A stretch of DNA of 45,910 nucleotides. Origin: Azoarcus sp. (GTDB lineage: Bacteria > Pseudomonadota > Gammaproteobacteria > Burkholderiales > Rhodocyclaceae). A model generated the notes under the pieces. That model did no database searches. It was given only the letters and a program-made list of their open reading frames with translations, and was not told the DNA's origin. Below are positions 7,489-15,611 of the stretch, in pieces; the stretch's first letter is position 1, and each line of letters starts with the position of its first letter. The DNA lies in contig JAITQD010000027.1 of the NCBI GenBank assembly GCA_031289095.1, positions 1 to 45,910 of the forward strand, in the 5' to 3' direction. A program made the position numbers and the translations under genes.

Positions 7489-8849
7489 TGAACGCACGAC
7501 TTTATTCCTACACCACGGGTTATTGCGCGCAATGCCGCGCACTGGTCACGGCGCGGATTCTCAACGAGGACGACGCCATCTGGCTGGAAACCCTGTGTCC
7601 GGCGCATGGCAACGCACGGACGCTGATTTCTTCCGACCCCGGCTGGTACGAATCCAGCCGCGAATACGTCAAGCCCAGGCAAATTCCATTCGCACTGGGG
7701 ACAGATGAGTTTCGCGGCTGCCCGGATTCCTGCGGGCTGTGCACGCAGCATCGCCAGCATACCTGCCTGCCCGTGGCGGAAATCACCAGCCGTTGCAACC
7801 TGGAATGCCCGGTTTGCCTGAAGACCCCCGGCGACGAATTCGGCATGACACCGGAGGAATTCCGCCATGCGCTCGCCCGGCTCATCGAATGCGAAGGCAG
7901 CGTGCCGCTCCTGAACCTTTCCGGCGGCGAACCGACCGTGCATCCCCACTTCCCGGAATTTCTGCGCATATGCAGGGAAATGGGCGTGATACAGCCTTCC
8001 GTTTCCACCAATGGCCTGAAACTGCGCGCCGATCCGGAAATGCGCGCCCTGTTCCGCGAGACCGGCACGGTCGTCTCCCTGCAATTTGATGGATTCCGCC
8101 CCGAAACCTGGCAGCGTCTGCGGGGCGGGGATTTTTCCGACACCAAGCTGGAACTGATCCGCCTGCTGGAAGAAGAAGGCGTCCGCTATTCGCTGGTCGC
8201 CACCATCGCCAAAGGAGTCAACGACGACGAAGTCACCGCCATCGCCGATTTCTTTTTCGCTTCCAAAGCCTTGAGCCTGATGTTTCAGCCCATTGCATTC
8301 ACCGGCGCGGCCAGCGCCAACTTTGGCGAGGCCGAGCGCATGACCATCGACGACGTGCTGCGGGCGCTTTACAAATCGCGCCACATCAAGGAAGGCGATT
8401 TCAATCCGCTCCCTTGCGCGCATCCGGGCTGCTTTACGCTTTCCTATTACTTTCAGGTCGCCAGGGATCGCTTTTATTCGCTCAAGGAATTCCTGGGAAA
8501 AGAGGCTTTTCTGGACGTTGTTTCCAACCGCAGTTTGCCAGGGCTGGACAGGGCAGGCCATGAAGCCATCCGCGCGCGCATCTACGATTGCTGGTCAGCC
8601 GCCGACAGCATTGCCGACAACCAGCAGGTGCTTGCGCGCATCAAATCCATCCTGAAAGAGCTGGAAGGCGGCAAGTTTTCCGCCAAAGCCGCTTTCGATG
8701 TGGGCAGCAGCGTCCTGCGCAGCGTTTTCATCCACGGCTTCATGGACGCCGGGTCTTTCGACATTGGCCGCCTGATGAAATGCTGCAACCACTATTTGCA
8801 GGCCGATGGACGGCTGACGCCCATGTGTTCGCTCAACGTGACGGGATGA
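7488..8849 (+). CDS. Tetraether-lipid-synthase-like (Tes/COG1964) radical SAM protein 2
   Basis: This 453-residue paralogue has the same layout as the protein at 5099: N-terminal cysteines 13, 16 and 37 (YCAQCR, CPAHG), a second group at 78, 82 and 85 with His88 (GCPDSCGLCTQH), the radical SAM cysteines 103, 107 and 110 (RCNLECPVC), and GGEP at 146-149. A later NPLPCAHPGC motif and KCCNHY / PMCSLN near the C-terminus supply further cluster ligands. The proteins are clearly related but differ at many positions, so they probably have different substrates or act in sequence. The ATG shares a base with the previous stop. The gene ends the plus-strand run, facing lpdA. Confidence 0.8.
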   Translation: MNARLYSYTTGYCAQCRALVTARILNEDDAIWLETLCPAHGNARTLISSDPGWYESSREYVKPRQIPFALGTDEFRGCPDSCGLCTQHRQHTCLPVAEITSRCNLECPVCLKTPGDEFGMTPEEFRHALARLIECEGSVPLLNLSGGEPTVHPHFPEFLRICREMGVIQPSVSTNGLKLRADPEMRALFRETGTVVSLQFDGFRPETWQRLRGGDFSDTKLELIRLLEEEGVRYSLVATIAKGVNDDEVTAIADFFFASKALSLMFQPIAFTGAASANFGEAERMTIDDVLRALYKSRHIKEGDFNPLPCAHPGCFTLSYYFQVARDRFYSLKEFLGKEAFLDVVSNRSLPGLDRAGHEAIRARIYDCWSAADSIADNQQVLARIKSILKELEGGKFSAKAAFDVGSSVLRSVFIHGFMDAGSFDIGRLMKCCNHYLQADGRLTPMCSLNVTG

Positions 8850-8858
8850 GACGACTGT

Positions 8859-8879
8859 TGCGCGCGACGCATGCGCGCA
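8859..8879. other. Short GC-rich hairpin between convergent genes
   Basis: A 7-bp inverted repeat (TGCGCGC and GCGCGCA, 7-nt loop) lies in the 50-bp gap between the second radical SAM gene and lpdA. There is no T-run on either side, so it is at best a weak bidirectional stop or mRNA 3'-end stabiliser. Confidence 0.35.
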
Positions 8880-8899
8880 GAGGGTTACAACCCTTGTCG

Positions 8900-10627
8900 C
8901 TACCGTTTCCGCGCCGCTGGCAGATCCGTGCAAACCCCTTCAGCCACTTCCGCCGCCATGCCGATGGATTCGCACAGGGTCGGATGCGGGTGGATGGTCT
9001 TGCCTATATCCGTCGCGGTCGCGCCCATTTCAATGGCGAGGCAGATTTCGCCGATCAGGTCGCCCGCGTTCATGCCGACGATGCCGCCGCCGAGGATGCG
9101 TCGGGTTTCTGTGTCGAAAATGAGCTTGGTGACACCTTCCTCCACGCCGTTGGCGATGGCGCGGCCACTGGCGGCCCAGGGGAAGACGGCTTTGCGGAAC
9201 GCCTTGTTTTCGGCTTTGAGTTGGGTTTCGGTCAGACCCGCCCAGGCGATTTCGGGGTGGGTGTAGGCGACGCCGGGAATTTGCAGGGCGTCGAAGGCGG
9301 ATTTCAGTCCGGTGGCGGCCTCGGCGGCGACGTGGCCTTCATGCACGGCCTTGTGGGCGAGCATCGGATTGCCGACGATGTCGCCAATGGCGAAGATGTG
9401 CGGCACGTTGGTGCGCCGCTGGTTGTCGACTGCGATGAAACCGCGCTCGTCAAGGGTGATTCCCGCTTTTTCGGCGGCGATTGTTTTGCTGTTGGGTCTG
9501 CGGCCCACGGCGACGAGCACGCGATCGAAGGTTTCCTTTTCCGCGTTGGAATAGGTGACTTCGATGCCCGCCGCGCTGGCCGTTGCGGCGGTGACGCCGA
9601 TGCCGAGCAGGATGCGCCCGAAACGATGGGCGTTTTTTCTTTCCCACACTTTCACGAGATCGCGGTCGGTTCCGGGCATGAGACCGTCGCCCTGTTCCAC
9701 CAGGGTGATGCGCGTCCCAAGGGCGCTATACACCGTCGCCATCTCCAGTCCGATGATGCCGCCGCCGATGACGAGCATGTTCCTGGGAATCGCGGTCAGG
9801 GCCAGCGCGCCGGTGGAATCCATGATGCGCTCGTCTTCTGGCAGGAAAGGGAGCTTTATGGCGCTCGAACCGGCGGCGACGATGGCCCGTGTGAATTTCA
9901 CCACCTGTTTCTTGCCGCTGACAGTGACTTCGAGGTGGTTGGCATCAAGAAACTGGCCGACGCCTTGCAGATGTCGCACATGGCGGCCTTTCGCCATGTC
10001 GGCGAGACCCGTGGTGAGCTTCTTGACCACGCCGTCCTTGTGGGCGCGCAGCCGGTCGAGATCGACCTCGGGGGAGGCGAAACTCACCCCAGCGGTGGAG
10101 ATGCGTCCGGCTTCCTCGATGACGGCGGCGACGTGCAGGAGCGCCTTGGAAGGAATGCAGCCGACGTTGAGGCAGACGCCGCCCAATGTGCCGTAACGCT
10201 CCACGATGACGGTCTTGAGTCCGAGATCGGCAGCGCGGAACGCGGCGGAATAGCCACCCGGGCCACCGCCCAGAATCAGCATGTCGGTTTCGATGTCGGC
10301 CTCGTCCGTGTGGGAGGCCGTGGGCGAAGACGCTGCGGCGCGGGCGATCTCTTTCCCGGTGGCCCTTGCCGGTTCGGGGGATTCCGCGCCCGCTTCCAAG
10401 CGAACCAGCACGCAGCCTTCAGAAACCCGGTCGCCCAGTTTGACCCGCACTTCCTTCACCACTCCGGCGGCGGTGGCGGGGACATCCATCGTGGCCTTGT
10501 CGGACTCCAACGTCACCAAAGCGTCGTCGATTGCTACCGTATCGCCGGGTTTCACGAAGACGTCGATGATGGGCACGCCGGAAAAATCGCCAATATCGGG
10601 TACCTTGATGTCGATGAACTGGGGCAT
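8900..10627 (-). CDS. lpdA: Dihydrolipoamide dehydrogenase with N-terminal lipoyl domain
   Basis: The 575-residue protein starts with a lipoyl domain (residues 1-78, lipoylation Lys44 in ESDKATMDVP), then an Ala/Pro-rich linker and an FAD disulfide reductase domain. That domain has GGGPGG near 120, the redox pair Cys152 and Cys157 in GGVCLNVGCIPSK, a second Rossmann motif (GGGIIGLE) and the catalytic HPHPTLCE near the end. This is the E3 subunit of 2-oxo-acid dehydrogenase complexes, reoxidising dihydrolipoyl groups with NAD+. The lipoyl-E3 fusion is common in betaproteobacteria. The ATG at 10627 follows a GAGGAG ribosome site. Unusually, no aceE or aceF lies upstream; the neighbour is rpoH, about 256 bp away. 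Confidence 0.93.
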   Translation of the reverse strand: MPQFIDIKVPDIGDFSGVPIIDVFVKPGDTVAIDDALVTLESDKATMDVPATAAGVVKEVRVKLGDRVSEGCVLVRLEAGAESPEPARATGKEIARAAASSPTASHTDEADIETDMLILGGGPGGYSAAFRAADLGLKTVIVERYGTLGGVCLNVGCIPSKALLHVAAVIEEAGRISTAGVSFASPEVDLDRLRAHKDGVVKKLTTGLADMAKGRHVRHLQGVGQFLDANHLEVTVSGKKQVVKFTRAIVAAGSSAIKLPFLPEDERIMDSTGALALTAIPRNMLVIGGGIIGLEMATVYSALGTRITLVEQGDGLMPGTDRDLVKVWERKNAHRFGRILLGIGVTAATASAAGIEVTYSNAEKETFDRVLVAVGRRPNSKTIAAEKAGITLDERGFIAVDNQRRTNVPHIFAIGDIVGNPMLAHKAVHEGHVAAEAATGLKSAFDALQIPGVAYTHPEIAWAGLTETQLKAENKAFRKAVFPWAASGRAIANGVEEGVTKLIFDTETRRILGGGIVGMNAGDLIGEICLAIEMGATATDIGKTIHPHPTLCESIGMAAEVAEGVCTDLPAARKR

Positions 10628-10815
10628 GGTATGGCTCCTCGGGCTGTCGGGGGGCGCTTGCGCGCGCGGATAAGCGAAATGTACTTGGATTGCGCGCCGC
10701 TGGGGATGGTTTCGCCGCGAGCGGGACGCCCTTGAAAAGGTGCGCTGACCGTTACGCGCAGGCGCTTGCTTTTCGGAACAGGATAAAGGGATGCCCTGGC
10801 CGTCCTCACCGGGGC

Positions 10816-10834
10816 CGCCATGCGCTGCATGGCG
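10816..10834. other. Perfect 8-bp hairpin between rpoH and lpdA
   Basis: CGCCATGC and GCATGGCG are separated by three bases, giving a tight stem downstream of rpoH in the 256-bp gap before lpdA. It may mark the 3' end of the rpoH transcript, but there is no T-run, so a canonical intrinsic terminator is not supported. I see no gene in 10628-10883. Confidence 0.4.
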
Positions 10835-10883
10835 CCGCGGTAAAGGTTCCAGGGGGTGGGCGACGATGCGGCGCCGCTGCCCG

Positions 10884-11738
10884 TTACGCTGCCGCCGGGG
10901 CGAGCTGGGCGCGCATTTTCTGCATCGCGCGCGCTTCGATCTGACGGATGCGTTCGGCGGAGACGCCGTATTCGGCAGCGAGTTCGTGCAGAGTGGCGGT
11001 ATCGCCTTCGCGCAGCCAGCGCCGTTCCACGATGTCACGGCTGCGCGGGTCGAGATTGCCGAGTGCCTGGCGCAATCCTTCGTCCTGGAGGCGGGCATAC
11101 TGGGCTTCCTCGATTGCCGCCGAAGGTTCGGCGTGCGGATCGGGCAGGTAGGCGATGGGGGAGAAACGCTCATCCTCGTCGCTGCCGGCTTCCAGCGGCA
11201 CTTCGCGCCCGCACAGGCGCGTTTCCATTTCGACGACTTCCTCGGGCTTGACCCCGAGCCGGACGGCGATGACGTGGACTTCCTCGCGGTTCAGCGTGGC
11301 GTAGTCCTGCTTCATGCTGCGCAGGTTGAAGAACAGTTTCCGTTGCGCCTTGGTGGTGGCGATCTTGACCAGCCGCCAGTTGCGCACGATGAATTCGTGG
11401 ATTTCGGCCTTTATCCAGTGCATTGCGAACGACACCAGCCGCACGCCGCGCGCGGGATCGAAACGCTTGACCGCTTTCATCAGGCCGATGTTGCCTTCCT
11501 GGATGAGATCGGCGTGCGGCAGGCCATAGCCGAGGTAGCCGCGCGCAATCGACACCACCAACCGCAGGTGCGACATGATCAGTTGCCGCGCCGCATCCAG
11601 GTCGCCATGCTCTTTCAGGCGGGTGGCGAGAGCCATCTCCTCCTGTTCGGTGAGCATGGGCAGGCGACTGACCGAGCCGATGTATTGGTCGATGCTGCCA
11701 GTGGCGCAAGGGATGGGTAACGACAAGGCTGGATTCAT
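10884..11738 (-). CDS. rpoH: Heat-shock sigma factor sigma-32
   Basis: The 284-residue protein is a full-length sigma-32 with sigma region 2 (HADLIQEGNIGLMKAVKRFD, SFAMHWIKAEI), the RpoH box QRKLFFNLR at 132-140 that distinguishes sigma-32, and a region 4 helix-turn-helix (TLHELAAEYGVSAERIRQIE). It directs RNA polymerase to chaperone and protease promoters. The ATG at 11738 has an AAGGAGG ribosome site. The leader is very short, and a CIRCE operator covers the likely promoter, so control by the HrcA repressor is expected rather than the long mRNA thermosensor of E. coli. Confidence 0.95.
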   Translation of the reverse strand: MNPALSLPIPCATGSIDQYIGSVSRLPMLTEQEEMALATRLKEHGDLDAARQLIMSHLRLVVSIARGYLGYGLPHADLIQEGNIGLMKAVKRFDPARGVRLVSFAMHWIKAEIHEFIVRNWRLVKIATTKAQRKLFFNLRSMKQDYATLNREEVHVIAVRLGVKPEEVVEMETRLCGREVPLEAGSDEDERFSPIAYLPDPHAEPSAAIEEAQYARLQDEGLRQALGNLDPRSRDIVERRWLREGDTATLHELAAEYGVSAERIRQIEARAMQKMRAQLAPAAA

Positions 11739-11762
11739 GTAAGTGGGCCTCCTTGACCGGAC

Positions 11763-11792
11763 ATTCTAGCACTCCATTAGAGAGAGTGCTAA
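11763..11792 (-). promoter_or_regulatory. CIRCE operator (HrcA site) over the rpoH promoter
   Basis: On the minus strand the arms TTAGCACTC (11784-11792) and GAGTGCTAG (11766-11774) flank a 9-bp spacer. This is the CIRCE consensus with one mismatch, at the last base. Embedded in it is a sigma-70-like promoter: TTAGCA as -35 at 11787-11792, an 18-bp spacer, and TAGAAT as -10 at 11763-11768. The start of transcription would be about 18-20 nt before the rpoH ATG. HrcA bound here would block polymerase directly. The operator call is strong; the promoter hexamers are inferred. Confidence 0.88.
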
Positions 11793-11915
11793 CAGGTATT
11801 CGGGATCCGGATTATGCGGTGTACGGCGATATGTGCCAGTGGAATATCTCACGGGGATGTTTCCATTCTTTATTGCGCACGCCGGTCGCCGGTCGTGTGT
11901 CCGATACATGCGGGC

Positions 11916-11948
11916 TTGACATCTTGTAGAGGGTGTATAAAATTACAC
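11916..11948 (+). promoter_or_regulatory. Sigma-70-like promoter with a LexA-box-like palindrome over its -10
   Basis: A TTGACA -35 (11916-11921) and a TAAAAT -10 (11938-11943) are 16 bp apart, upstream of the small membrane protein gene. The -10 sits in an inverted repeat GTGTA-TAAAAT-TACAC (11933-11948). This matches the lexA operator in this same window at 13 of 16 positions, but the outer C and G of the CTG/CAG core are changed to G and C. It is a strong operator candidate; LexA as the binding protein is an inference. Confidence 0.55.
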
Positions 11949-11977
11949 CTATCTTGTGCGATGTCATGGAGTGCCGC

Positions 11978-12151
11978 ATGAAGGCGAAAACCGATTACCC
12001 GCTGATTCTGTCCGGTCTGTTGGCCGGGTCGTTACTGGGCGCCGGTCATATTGGCGGCGCGCTTGTGCTGGCCCTCCTGAGCGTCGGAGGCGTCTGGTTA
12101 TTGCGCACGGCGCCGGACGGGCAGAAAAGCGGGCCGGGTTGCCCGCCGTAG
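11978..12151 (+). CDS. Small membrane protein, 57 residues, function unknown
   Basis: The predicted peptide starts MKAKTDYPLILSG and is largely one or two hydrophobic, glycine-rich segments (residues 8-42), with a short polar tail rich in Gly and Pro. The ATG at 11978 is preceded by GGAG at a suitable distance; an in-frame ATG at 11966 is the alternative. A good promoter with an overlapping palindrome lies just upstream, which supports a real gene. I do not recognise a family. If the operator binds LexA, the product could be an SOS-induced inner-membrane peptide, a class that includes toxins and division inhibitors, but nothing in the sequence proves this. Confidence 0.6.
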   Translation: MKAKTDYPLILSGLLAGSLLGAGHIGGALVLALLSVGGVWLLRTAPDGQKSGPGCPP

Positions 12152-12204
12152 GGAAGCTCAGTCCAATAGATAACATGGCGCGGCGGTAAGGGGAAACGGC
12201 CCGG

Positions 12205-13623
12205 TCAGTAGGCGTTTCGGTCTTTTAGGATCACCAGTGCGGTTTTCAAGATGATCCAGAAATCCAGACTCAGCGACCAGTTGCGCAGGTACTCAAGGTC
12301 GTATTCGATACGTTTTTCCATTTTGTCCACGGTTTCGGTTTCGCCCCGATAACCGTTGACCTGCGCCCAGCCGGTAATGCCCGGCCTGACCTTGTGACGC
12401 ACCATGTAGCCCTTGATCATCTTCCGGTAAGTTTCGTTGTGGGACACTGCATGCGGACGGGGGCCGACGATGCTCATGCGTCCTTGTAGCACGTTGAGGA
12501 ACTGCGGCAGTTCGTCCAGCGAGGTTCTGCGTATGAAGGCGCCGAATCGCGTGATGCGCTGGTCATCCTTTGTCGCTTGCCTGACGACGGCGCCGTCGTC
12601 GCAGGTCGTCATCGAGCGGAATTTGTAGACCAGTATTTCCTTGCCATCAAGACCATAGCGCCGCTGTTTGAAGATGACCGGCCCGGGCGAGGACAGCTTG
12701 ACGCCGATTGCCAGTGTCAGCAACACAGGCAGCAGCAGCGTCAGGATGAACGCCGAGAGCACGATATCCGAGGTGAACTTGATCACGCCGTTGAAGCCGG
12801 TGAAAGGCGTTTCGCACACCGCGACGACCGGTATGTCCCCGACGCTGCCGAGCCGTCCCTGGATCAGGTCGGTGATGAAGATATCCGGTACGAAATAGAT
12901 CGAGGCGGTTGTGTCCTTGAGATCGTCGAGCAGGTGCAGGATGCGAGGCTGGGTCGCCATCGGCAGGGCGAGATATATGGCCTCGACATTCTGCTGCCTG
13001 ATGAATTCCGCCAGATCGCACAGACGCCCTTTCACGGGTACGGGCGGCTGCGTATCGACGGTTCCTTGCAGACGGACAAGGCTGCGATCGTCGAAGAAAC
13101 CAAGTATGTGTGTGCCCAGGTAAGGATTGTCGACAAACTGCCGCGCGATGCGGATACCGATGTCGTTGATGCCGACGATGACGGCAGTGCGCTGGTTGTG
13201 CCTCATGGAGATCACGCGTGGCAGCGCGGCTCTCAGGACAAAATAGGCGGAGATGTACGCGATTGGCGTTACGGCGAACCAGGTCGCCAGTACCTGTACG
13301 GGATAATAGATGATGTATTTGGTGGCGATGCCGAGAGCGGTCATGATGCAGATGAACACCAGCCAGCTCGATAACAGTTTTCGTAGAATGCGCCGGGGCC
13401 GTTCGTGAAAGGCGGACTCGCCCGGAAAGGTGATGGCGAACGACAATATGGCCAGGACAACGTATTCCGACCCGAGCCTGTCGTGATAACTGGCGGCCAG
13501 CAGCAAGGTCGCAACGACGGCGAGCGGATATAGAAAAGCCTCAATGGCGGTGCTCAGTGTGAAACTGTTGCGCCAAAGTACATTTTTCTTTATTGACCGG
13601 TCTCTGCGGAGGTATTGAGGCAT
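12205..13623 (-). CDS. epsB: Undecaprenyl-phosphate sugar phosphotransferase (EpsB/WcaJ type)
   Basis: The 472-residue protein has four to five N-terminal membrane segments, a central nucleotide-binding-like region ([17 protein letters not shown]) and a C-terminal bacterial sugar transferase domain ([58 protein letters not shown]). This enzyme class transfers the first sugar phosphate, often glucose-1-phosphate, to undecaprenyl phosphate at the inner membrane and so starts repeat-unit assembly. It is divergent from epsL and the other exopolysaccharide genes. The ATG at 13623 is chosen by similarity of the start to the family; in-frame ATGs at 13674 and 13680 are possible, and none has a clear ribosome site. 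Confidence 0.88.
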   Translation of the reverse strand: MPQYLRRDRSIKKNVLWRNSFTLSTAIEAFLYPLAVVATLLLAASYHDRLGSEYVVLAILSFAITFPGESAFHERPRRILRKLLSSWLVFICIMTALGIATKYIIYYPVQVLATWFAVTPIAYISAYFVLRAALPRVISMRHNQRTAVIVGINDIGIRIARQFVDNPYLGTHILGFFDDRSLVRLQGTVDTQPPVPVKGRLCDLAEFIRQQNVEAIYLALPMATQPRILHLLDDLKDTTASIYFVPDIFITDLIQGRLGSVGDIPVVAVCETPFTGFNGVIKFTSDIVLSAFILTLLLPVLLTLAIGVKLSSPGPVIFKQRRYGLDGKEILVYKFRSMTTCDDGAVVRQATKDDQRITRFGAFIRRTSLDELPQFLNVLQGRMSIVGPRPHAVSHNETYRKMIKGYMVRHKVRPGITGWAQVNGYRGETETVDKMEKRIEYDLEYLRNWSLSLDFWIILKTALVILKDRNAY

Positions 13624-14165
13624 TGTTGTTCTATGTGTTATGAATAACTGCGTTGCGCGACGGCAAACGGACATGTTCATATGATAAACACTTTTGCTCA
13701 CGCAATGTACTTCATCAGGTCAGCCGCCGCTGGAACGGGCGGTTGGTTGTTTTTTTACCCGCACCGTCATCGCCGGGTACGAATGTTGCGGTATCTGCTT
13801 GCGATGAATCAAGCGCACCTGTTGTGGAAAGTGTGCTGGCTTTACGCAGGGTTTCGCTGCAAGTCGTTGTTTTGATGATGCGTCAGAAGGGTGCGTGTTG
13901 TCACGGCATACCGTGTTTGGCGCGGCAATTTCCGTGTCGATCGTGTATGTTCACGCTCGGGATCGGGCGAATTTTTGCGCGCCTGTGTGAGTTCGACATG
14001 GGTTTGATGGATTTGTCGACAATTCTTACACTTTTGGCGTGGGGATTTTGTCCTATGATCAACGCTGAGTAACATGGTTGTCGCGGCAGTGCGTGGGGAG
14101 AGGCACATCATTTCGCTGTGGTGGGATGTGTGTGGCTGTCGGTGTTTTTTACATTTTGGGTAGAG
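13624..14165. other. Long intergenic region between epsB and epsL
   Basis: This 542-bp stretch separates the divergent exopolysaccharide genes and is more AT-rich than its surroundings. I see no convincing gene; the open frames here lack coding character. It must hold promoters for both directions. A TATGAT -10-like box at 14054-14059 is the best candidate for epsL, without a good -35. A terminator-like hairpin lies at 13721-13756. Such a long leader would allow binding by a regulator or a small RNA. Confidence 0.6.
13721..13756 (+). terminator. Terminator-like hairpin in the epsB-epsL gap
   Basis: CAGCCGCC pairs with GGCGGTTG (8 bp including one G-T pair, 9-nt loop) and is followed by a T-rich tract with seven consecutive Ts. 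On the plus strand this looks like an intrinsic terminator, although no plus-strand gene precedes it. It could end a small RNA or attenuate an epsL leader transcript. Confidence 0.45.
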
Positions 14166-15395
14166 ATGCGCTTCATGAGCAATAGCAAGCAACATGGCCT
14201 TGTCGTACTGTTAGGTGGGTTCGTCACCCTGTTCGGCGTCCAGGGGACGCCAGCGTTTGCGGCGGAAGGGGATGCGTTCAAGTTCTCGGCGTCGCAGATG
14301 TTTTCCTGGGACAGCAACCTGTACCGCACGAAGCACGATGCGGAAAGCGAGTGGATGTCCACCACCAGTGCGGGCGCCAACTTCGACAAGGAGTATGGAC
14401 GGCAGGTGGTTCATGCCGGGCTTTCCGTGAGCCGAACCCTGTTTCAGTCGAACTCGGAGCTGAACAGCACCTCGCCGGATGCCCGCTTCCGCTGGGATTG
14501 GCGGGTGGGCGATCACTGGAGCGGCGTCCTTGGCTACAGCTATGGCGAGTCGTTTGTCGGGTTCGATAACCTGGGCGCGGATGAACGTGAAAGCCATGTC
14601 ATGCGGCGGCTGGCACGTTTCGATGCTGGTGCCAACTACTGGTTTCATCCGGACTGGGCGGTGGGCGTCAGCGGCGCCACTGTCCGCAACAGGTATCGTG
14701 ATGGTAATGCCTATCGGCGCAATGATGAATACGACATGCGCGAGGCGAACCTGAATCTGACCTATCGCCCATCCACAGGCAATCGCATCGTGTTTAGCCT
14801 GCGCGACGAGGAAGGCCAGTATCCGGAACGAAAAAAAGAAGACGGCTCGCTTCGTGACTGGCAACAACGCGACGCGCGCCTGTCCGGCGAGTGGCAATTG
14901 ACGGGTGTTACCCGGCTCAGTGGTTATATCGGTTATACGCAGCGCGAATACGATTATGCGTCTGGTCGGGATTTTCACGGCTTGACCGGGCGGATCGGAG
15001 TCAATTGGACGCCCACGCCCAAGGCTATTGTGAACCTGGCCTGGCGGCGCGAAATCGGTGCGGATCAGGATCAGGTTTCCAACTACGCCGTAACGCACAG
15101 TTGGACGTTGCAGCCGACCTGGGTCGTGACCGACAAGATTCGTCTCGGCGCTACCCTCAGGTATCTACAGCGCGACTACCGTGGGACGTCTCCCGTGGCC
15201 TGCTCGGGCATATGTCAGCTACGGGATGAGCACACCGAGTCCTACGGGGTTCACCTTCAGTACCTGCCGACTTCCTATTTTGATCTCGCTCTCGGTTTTC
15301 AGTACGACGAGCGTGGGTCGGATTCGAAACTGTTGAGCGAATATCGTGACTACCGTGCCCGGACAGCCTGGCTCTCGGGGAATTTTACCTTCTGA
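14166..15395 (+). CDS. epsL: Exopolysaccharide outer-membrane beta-barrel protein, EpsL-like
   Basis: The 409-residue product has a signal peptide (hydrophobic core around residues 12-25, cleavage likely after AFA) and a mature part made of alternating short aromatic-rich strands with acidic turns, ending in an aromatic residue (SGNFTF), as in outer-membrane barrels. It matches the EpsL type found in methanolan-like exopolysaccharide clusters and probably helps polymer cross the outer membrane. The next genes are epsD, E, F and G in the same direction. The ATG at 14166 is used; an ATG nine bases later is equally possible. Confidence 0.8.
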   Translation: MRFMSNSKQHGLVVLLGGFVTLFGVQGTPAFAAEGDAFKFSASQMFSWDSNLYRTKHDAESEWMSTTSAGANFDKEYGRQVVHAGLSVSRTLFQSNSELNSTSPDARFRWDWRVGDHWSGVLGYSYGESFVGFDNLGADERESHVMRRLARFDAGANYWFHPDWAVGVSGATVRNRYRDGNAYRRNDEYDMREANLNLTYRPSTGNRIVFSLRDEEGQYPERKKEDGSLRDWQQRDARLSGEWQLTGVTRLSGYIGYTQREYDYASGRDFHGLTGRIGVNWTPTPKAIVNLAWRREIGADQDQVSNYAVTHSWTLQPTWVVTDKIRLGATLRYLQRDYRGTSPVACSGICQLRDEHTESYGVHLQYLPTSYFDLALGFQYDERGSDSKLLSEYRDYRARTAWLSGNFTF

Positions 15396-15611
15396 GAAAC
15401 GGGGATAAGTGCGAGAATGCGCCCACTGGCGTTGTGCGGAATTTTGGCGCAAGCGTTCGCGTATCGTGACACGTTGCTCGTTAGGTTATGATGACGGGCG
15501 GTGTGTGGGCGCCGCAGCGGTCATGAGAGCACGCTTTACGCTTGCGTCGTGCGCAGCTGTGGTATCCGGGCCTTTCGATGGGAAGGCCGTTTGTCATCTT
15601 TCAGGGTTCCT
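15396..15611. other. Gap between epsL and epsD
   Basis: This 216-bp stretch holds no gene I can support. A GTGACA / TATGAT pair (15466-15471, 15487-15492) has a 15-bp spacer and may be a weak internal promoter for epsD onward. Confidence 0.35.

Noticed and set aside
8588-10735. 715-codon plus-strand open frame opposite lpdA
   Set aside because: It begins inside the second radical SAM gene and runs through lpdA; composition is shadow-like and no ribosome site fits.
14034-14052. Sigma-54-like TGGCGTGGGGATTTTG upstream of epsL
   Set aside because: The GG is not followed by GC at 10-bp spacing, so the essential -12 element is missing.
13653-14072. Possible small genes in the epsB-epsL gap
   Set aside because: Cys- and Arg-rich, no ribosome site, no coding periodicity that I can see; treated as non-coding.
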